DNA from: PALSA-505 sp035308365
GTDB lineage: Bacteria; Actinomycetota; Actinomycetes; Streptosporangiales; Streptosporangiaceae
Reading direction: 5' to 3'
Assembly: GCA_035308365.1 (NCBI GenBank)
Contig: DATGGU010000160.1
Span: forward strand, 4,134 to 68,133
Length of the DNA: 64,000 bases
Shown: piece by piece, positions 60,389 through 64,000 of the stretch
How positions within the stretch are numbered: the stretch's first letter is position 1
Layout: every line of letters begins with the position of its first letter
Position numbers and translations under genes: made by a program
Notes under the pieces: model-generated
What the model was told of the DNA's origin: nothing
The model's input: the letters and a program-made list of their open reading frames with translations, nothing else
Database searches by the model: none

Positions 60389-60991
60389 TCATCCTTGCCT
60401 GACGAATGCTCGCACAGCCTGAGCGACAAGCTCTACCGCTATGGCTGAGAGCAGCAACCCGGCGATCCTGGTGAGCAACTCGACTCCGTTGTCGGTCAGG
60501 ACACGATGGATGACAAAGGCGAACCGCATCGCGAGCCAGGCCGCGACGGCAACCGCCACGATGGCCACCGCCAGCGCGACCGCCTGCCCACCGGTCTGTG
60601 CCCGCTGTACGTAGAGCATGGTAGCCACGATCGCGCCGGGACCGGCCAGCAACGGCGTTCCCAGTGGCACAAAGGCAACATTGACCCGGGCCATCTCCTG
60701 CTCGGTCGGCTCGTCCGCCTTGCCGGTGAGCAGTTGCAGCGAGATCAGCAGCATCAGCAGCCCACCCGCGGCCTGCAACGCCGGCAACTGCACGCCCAGG
60801 TAGGACAGGACTGACCGGCCGAACAACGCGAAGCCGACGATCACCCCGAACGCGACCACCGCGGCCTGCCAGGCGAGCCTGCTGCGTTCGTGTTTGGACA
60901 GCCCGCGGGTGAGCCCGAGAAACACGGGAACCGTCCCCGGCGGGTCGATGATCACCAGCAGGGTGACGAACACTTCCCAGAAGAACTTCAC
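60389..60991 (-). CDS. MarC family integral membrane protein
   Basis: 200 residues, GTG start with AGGAG six bases upstream (complement of 60998-61002). Six hydrophobic segments with LLVIIDPPGTVPVFLGLTRG, the MarC/NAAT signature, and FVPLGTPLLAGPGAIVATML in the middle. Function of the family is unclear. The integrase stop lies 27 bases upstream of the start, so any promoter of this gene lies inside the mobile element. Confidence 0.9.
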   Translation of the reverse strand: MKFFWEVFVTLLVIIDPPGTVPVFLGLTRGLSKHERSRLAWQAAVVAFGVIVGFALFGRSVLSYLGVQLPALQAAGGLLMLLISLQLLTGKADEPTEQEMARVNVAFVPLGTPLLAGPGAIVATMLYVQRAQTGGQAVALAVAIVAVAVAAWLAMRFAFVIHRVLTDNGVELLTRIAGLLLSAIAVELVAQAVRAFVRQG

Positions 60992-61018
60992 AGCAAGCTC
61001 CTGACCAGGAACTTTGCC

Positions 61019-62362
61019 TCATTCGATACCACCAGAAGGCACATCCAGGGCACTTCCCCCATCATCGGCTCTGCGGAAGAACTGATCCATCGCCTTGCGT
61101 CCGCGATCATCAGCATCGGGCATCAGATGGGCATACGTCCTGTGTACGGTCTCAACCGTGTCACCAAGCCAGGCAGCCACGGCTACAATATCGGCCCCGG
61201 CACTTAGCCAGGCTGACGCGGCTGTATGACGGAGCACGTGCATACCCTGATCACGCGCAGCTTTGCGTCTCTCGCCCTTGCGGCGGGCAGGCGTGATCCC
61301 GGCTTTTTCCTGCGCTCGGTACCAGATGACCTGATCGAAGCCAGGTCCTCTCCACGGTCGGCCGTCCGGCCGTGCGATGATCAGCTCGCAGGTGACCAGG
61401 TCACCATCCGGTTGTTTCCATGGCAGCGTAACGGTCACTGGCGGATAGAGCCGGATATGCTCAGCCAGAATCGGAGACAGTGAGTCTGCCAACGGGACAT
61501 CGTGTTCCTTGCGGTTCTTAACCGGAGCAAAGCAAGCAACTCCAGCGACTACCCGGACCTGCCGGCGCACGTGAATAACCGGACGGCGGCTCAAGAACTC
61601 GAGGTCATCCACAGCGAGGCCGAACATTTCAGCCTGACGCATTCCAGTTCCAGCACCAAGATAAGGCAGTATTGCATACCTATTCGGGAGTGCCGCTGCC
61701 ATGGCCTCGACCTGATCGAGAGTCCACGGCCGGGCTTTTTTCAGTTCGGGTTTCGGCCGCGTAACCGACTTTGCGCGAGTGGGATTACGATTCACTAGCC
61801 CATCGTCGATCGCAGCAATGAAGATGGACGACACTAGGCTGATCACTTGCTCTTTCGAGCTGTCCCCGAGCTTCATGCCCGATACCCACGCTTGCGTAAG
61901 GCTTGGCCGTTTGCTCAGCTCCCTCAGTGTGCGATGGCCAAGGGCAGGCGCACCGGTCGGAGTCTTTCCTAGGGTTGACGGGTCAGCATAGACATGACGC
62001 CGTAGCGTACCTGCTACCCGAACAGCCCTGACCATGTCGTACGAGCGTGTCTGCCGCCAGTCCTCAGCGAACGCCTCAAAGGTTATATTCGCGTCGTGGG
62101 GGTCCACATAAGAGCCATCATCGAGCGTGGTTTTGACCTTAGCATCAAACGCGCTAGCGCACGTCTCAGGGTCATTGCCCTCACGCTTAGTGAAATTGCG
62201 CTTGTGCTGCTTCTTGTTCTCGTCACGCCAGCGTACTTGCCAGCGGTCCCCCTGACCATGCTCGGCTGTTGGATAGAGTACGCTTCTCCCCCGGCTATGT
62301 TCCCTGCACGGAATGTCATCCTGCTGAGGATGGCGCTTGTGCCAGCGATCGTAAATACTCAT
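61019..62362 (-). CDS. int: Tyrosine site-specific integrase of an actinomycete integrative element
   Basis: 447 residues, with an N-terminal SAM-like DNA-binding domain (FAEDWRQTRSYDMVRAVRVA) and the catalytic domain. The active-site Arg is in GTGMRQAEMFGLA, the His-x-x-Arg in MHVLRHTAASAWL, a Trp/His position in AAWLGDTVETV, and the nucleophile Tyr in HRTYAHLMP. It overlaps the excisionase gene by four bases. This order (int, xis, rep on one strand) is the pSAM2-type layout. GC content is lower than the surrounding chromosome. Confidence 0.93.
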   Translation of the reverse strand: MSIYDRWHKRHPQQDDIPCREHSRGRSVLYPTAEHGQGDRWQVRWRDENKKQHKRNFTKREGNDPETCASAFDAKVKTTLDDGSYVDPHDANITFEAFAEDWRQTRSYDMVRAVRVAGTLRRHVYADPSTLGKTPTGAPALGHRTLRELSKRPSLTQAWVSGMKLGDSSKEQVISLVSSIFIAAIDDGLVNRNPTRAKSVTRPKPELKKARPWTLDQVEAMAAALPNRYAILPYLGAGTGMRQAEMFGLAVDDLEFLSRRPVIHVRRQVRVVAGVACFAPVKNRKEHDVPLADSLSPILAEHIRLYPPVTVTLPWKQPDGDLVTCELIIARPDGRPWRGPGFDQVIWYRAQEKAGITPARRKGERRKAARDQGMHVLRHTAASAWLSAGADIVAVAAWLGDTVETVHRTYAHLMPDADDRGRKAMDQFFRRADDGGSALDVPSGGIE

Positions 62363-62547
62363 ACTGTCCCCCGCTGCTCACGAAACCACGCGATTACGTC
62401 AGCGGGGTCATATCTGACATGACGTCCAACACGACCAGACTTTGGCCCGCAACCAAGATACCGCCATTGGTAAAGAGTGCCCTTGGGAATGCGGAGATAG
62501 CTCGCTACATCATCCACGGTCCACAGGCAATCAGTTTCGAGCTTCAC
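62359..62547 (-). CDS. xis: Excisionase/helix-turn-helix protein
   Basis: 62 residues. WTVDDVASYLRIPKGTLYQW followed by RYLGCGPKSGRVGRHVRYDP is the MerR/excisionase-type HTH of AICE Xis proteins; a basic wing follows. It directs the integrase toward excision. Overlaps int by four bases; it ends a gap of 40 bases after the rep gene. Confidence 0.9.
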   Translation of the reverse strand: MKLETDCLWTVDDVASYLRIPKGTLYQWRYLGCGPKSGRVGRHVRYDPADVIAWFREQRGTV

Positions 62548-62587
62548 CGATACATCGCTTCTCCTTGGAGTTGATAACGGATACGGA

Positions 62588-64000
62588 TCATGTGGTGGTG
62601 ACTGGCCATTCGTCGTGCTCGCGGGCGCGTGCGGCTGCGGAGAGGGCGAGTTCGGTTTCGGCGTCGGTACGGTAGCCGGTGCCGGTGACGGTCCAGGTTT
62701 TGAGGATCAAAACCACGGTGTCATCCAGGGGCCTGCCCCACGGATCGCGTTCGCCGTCTGGGTGGTGCTGTGCGCGGCGGTGGTCGCGCCGGTCGGTGCG
62801 GAGCTGGCCGAAGGTGACCGAGTAGCGGCGGGATTTGGTCAGGAAGTGGCCACCGAAGCCGAGCATGTGGGCCCATTTGCGCAGCGGTTCGCCGCACGCG
62901 CCCTGGCGGCCGAGCCGCCAGGCGGTGGTGATCAACCGCTGGTAGTGCTCAGAGCAGGACAGCCGGTCGAGGTCAAGCGCGGTGCGGATGCGGTGGTCGG
63001 GCAGGCCTGGTGCATTCAGGGTCTTGGTCGCGTACTTGGCGATGTAGTTCGCCACGGCCTGCACGGTCAATGCCTGGCCGGTGGCGGGCAGCTCGGTACT
63101 GCGGCGGATGATCTTAGGGAGGCACTGGTCTCCGAACCCCAGCGTGCTGGCGGGCCTGTCCGGGTGCTCGGTGTCGGGCTCTACGGCCAGGCGGACAGCG
63201 GCAGCGGCGTCTCTGATCGCGTCGGCTAGCAGTTCGGCGGTGAACGGGCTGGCGGGTGGCTGGTAGTTCTGGCCGGGGGTGTCCAGGCGGATCACGGCGT
63301 GGAAGTGGACCGCTCCCCTGGCCTGGTATTCGGCCACTTTGACGTAGCGGATAGCCACGTGTTCGCGGAGCTGGCGCTGGGTGATCGCCGCGAGGCGGGC
63401 CAGGTGGCGGGGCAGGTAGGTGGTGAACCGGCGCCACAGCTCGCCCGCGCAGGCGTTGAACAGCACGGCCGAGGTGTAGTCGTAGCAGTCTGGGCACAGC
63501 GGCTTGCCAAGCCGGGGGTCGGCCTCATGGTGGCGCACCGGGCAGGAGATGTCTCTGCCGTGCGGGCAGCGCCGCTGTGCGGCGTCACGGCGCGGGCGGC
63601 AGGGCAGGATGGTCTTGCCCCGTTTGCGCCGGGAATGCACCGGGCCGAAGGAGGGTGCGGTGAAGGTGGCGAACACGCACGGATGCACGGCGATAGTCTC
63701 GGGGATGCCCTTGCCGCCGGTCAGCCCGGCTCTGACGAGCTGGCGGGCGTCGCGCTTGTAGGTTTGGGAGCAGGGTGGGCATACGCTCTCGCGGCGGTTG
63801 CCGCAGGCGGTGAGCAGCACCCCGCCGGGTTCGTGGTCGGTGTGGTAGACCGGACGCATCTCCCCGGTGGCCAGGTCCACCGCGTCGATGCGGCCGTGGA
63901 GGCGGATGGGGTTGGTGCAGTAGCCGGTGTTGTGGACCTGGGTCTCCCACCGGGCGAAGTCATCCCGGCTGGGGTGGGTGCCGCTGGCGGATGCTCCCAT
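62588..64000 (-). CDS. RepSA-like replication initiator, N-terminus possibly beyond the window
   Basis: At least 470 residues; an ATG stands at the window edge but homologues usually start further upstream, so this is probably partial. Zinc-binding Cys clusters (CGNRRESVCPPC, CPVRHHEADPRLGKPLCPDC) and the HUH motif in RGAVHFHAVIRLD, followed by a catalytic Tyr region YIAKYATKTL, identify the rolling-circle initiator family of pSAM2-like elements. It nicks one strand to start replication of the excised element. The long Arg-rich tail is normal. Confidence 0.85.
   Translation of the reverse strand: MGASASGTHPSRDDFARWETQVHNTGYCTNPIRLHGRIDAVDLATGEMRPVYHTDHEPGGVLLTACGNRRESVCPPCSQTYKRDARQLVRAGLTGGKGIPETIAVHPCVFATFTAPSFGPVHSRRKRGKTILPCRPRRDAAQRRCPHGRDISCPVRHHEADPRLGKPLCPDCYDYTSAVLFNACAGELWRRFTTYLPRHLARLAAITQRQLREHVAIRYVKVAEYQARGAVHFHAVIRLDTPGQNYQPPASPFTAELLADAIRDAAAAVRLAVEPDTEHPDRPASTLGFGDQCLPKIIRRSTELPATGQALTVQAVANYIAKYATKTLNAPGLPDHRIRTALDLDRLSCSEHYQRLITTAWRLGRQGACGEPLRKWAHMLGFGGHFLTKSRRYSVTFGQLRTDRRDHRRAQHHPDGERDPWGRPLDDTVVLILKTWTVTGTGYRTDAETELALSAAARAREHDEWPVTTT

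Noticed and set aside
60900..61200. A tRNA or tRNA 3' fragment as attachment site of the integrative element.
   Set aside because: I searched the marC 5' end, the 27-base gap and the int 3' end for T-arm-like sequence and found none.

Overview
The window is high-GC actinobacterial chromosome, probably from a filamentous or soil actinomycete. Supporting signs are frequent GTG and TTG starts, the cluster prfB-ftsE-ftsX-smpB with ssrA close by, the large NAD-type glutamate dehydrogenase, a DUF3107/ferritin-like/DEAD-helicase block, a DasR-type operator at nagA, and a pSAM2-like int-xis-rep element. The genus cannot be fixed from sequence alone.

Layout. 1-11.4 kb: sulfotransferase end, beta-propeller protein, MFS exporter, DUF3054 protein, an Ada-AlkA fusion followed by an alkylguanine transferase (alkylation repair), LysE exporter, ThDP enzyme, ABC-2 exporter pair, and a divergent MmyB-type regulator/SDR pair. 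11.4-19.6 kb: a Tet/OtrA-type ribosomal protection GTPase with possible leader ORFs, VOC and PadR genes, a chimeric gene relic, a MEDS-domain protein, the two subunits of a 3-oxoacid CoA-transferase and an S9 peptidase. 19.6-24 kb: a lower-GC accessory block with a toxin-antitoxin-like pair, an orphan AbrB protein, an XRE/TPR-like regulator, small unknowns and an HNH nuclease behind an SOS-box-like site. This block ends 7 bases from the 3' end of the tmRNA gene.

24-31.3 kb, read on the minus strand: prfB, ftsE, ftsX, smpB, a transpeptidase-like protein that has lost all three catalytic motifs, and a DUF1905 protein; ssrA lies further along the same strand. 31.4-49 kb: gdhB, kynA, a HAD protein with an altered nucleophile, an intact class B-like PBP, a YVTN relic, pruA, DUF6912, Vsr, a second HAD protein, a CocE-type hydrolase, and an MFS exporter with its ArsR-type repressor and a 30-base palindrome. 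48.8-54 kb: SIS-domain protein and nagA behind a dre-like site (amino-sugar use), alpha/beta hydrolase and flavin disulfide reductase. 54-61 kb: a housekeeping block (small acidic protein, TetR, DUF3107, ferritin-like, DEAD helicase, hydrolase, RecB-like nuclease, MBL hydrolase, MarC). 61-64 kb: one end of an integrated actinomycete element (integrase, excisionase, RepSA-like initiator) that butts directly against marC.

The strongest unusual observations are the catalytically dead PBP translationally coupled to smpB, the accessory block abutting ssrA with three palindromic control sites, the HAD protein with Asn for the nucleophile Asp and a probable ATT start, and the short leader ORFs ahead of the ribosomal protection gene.
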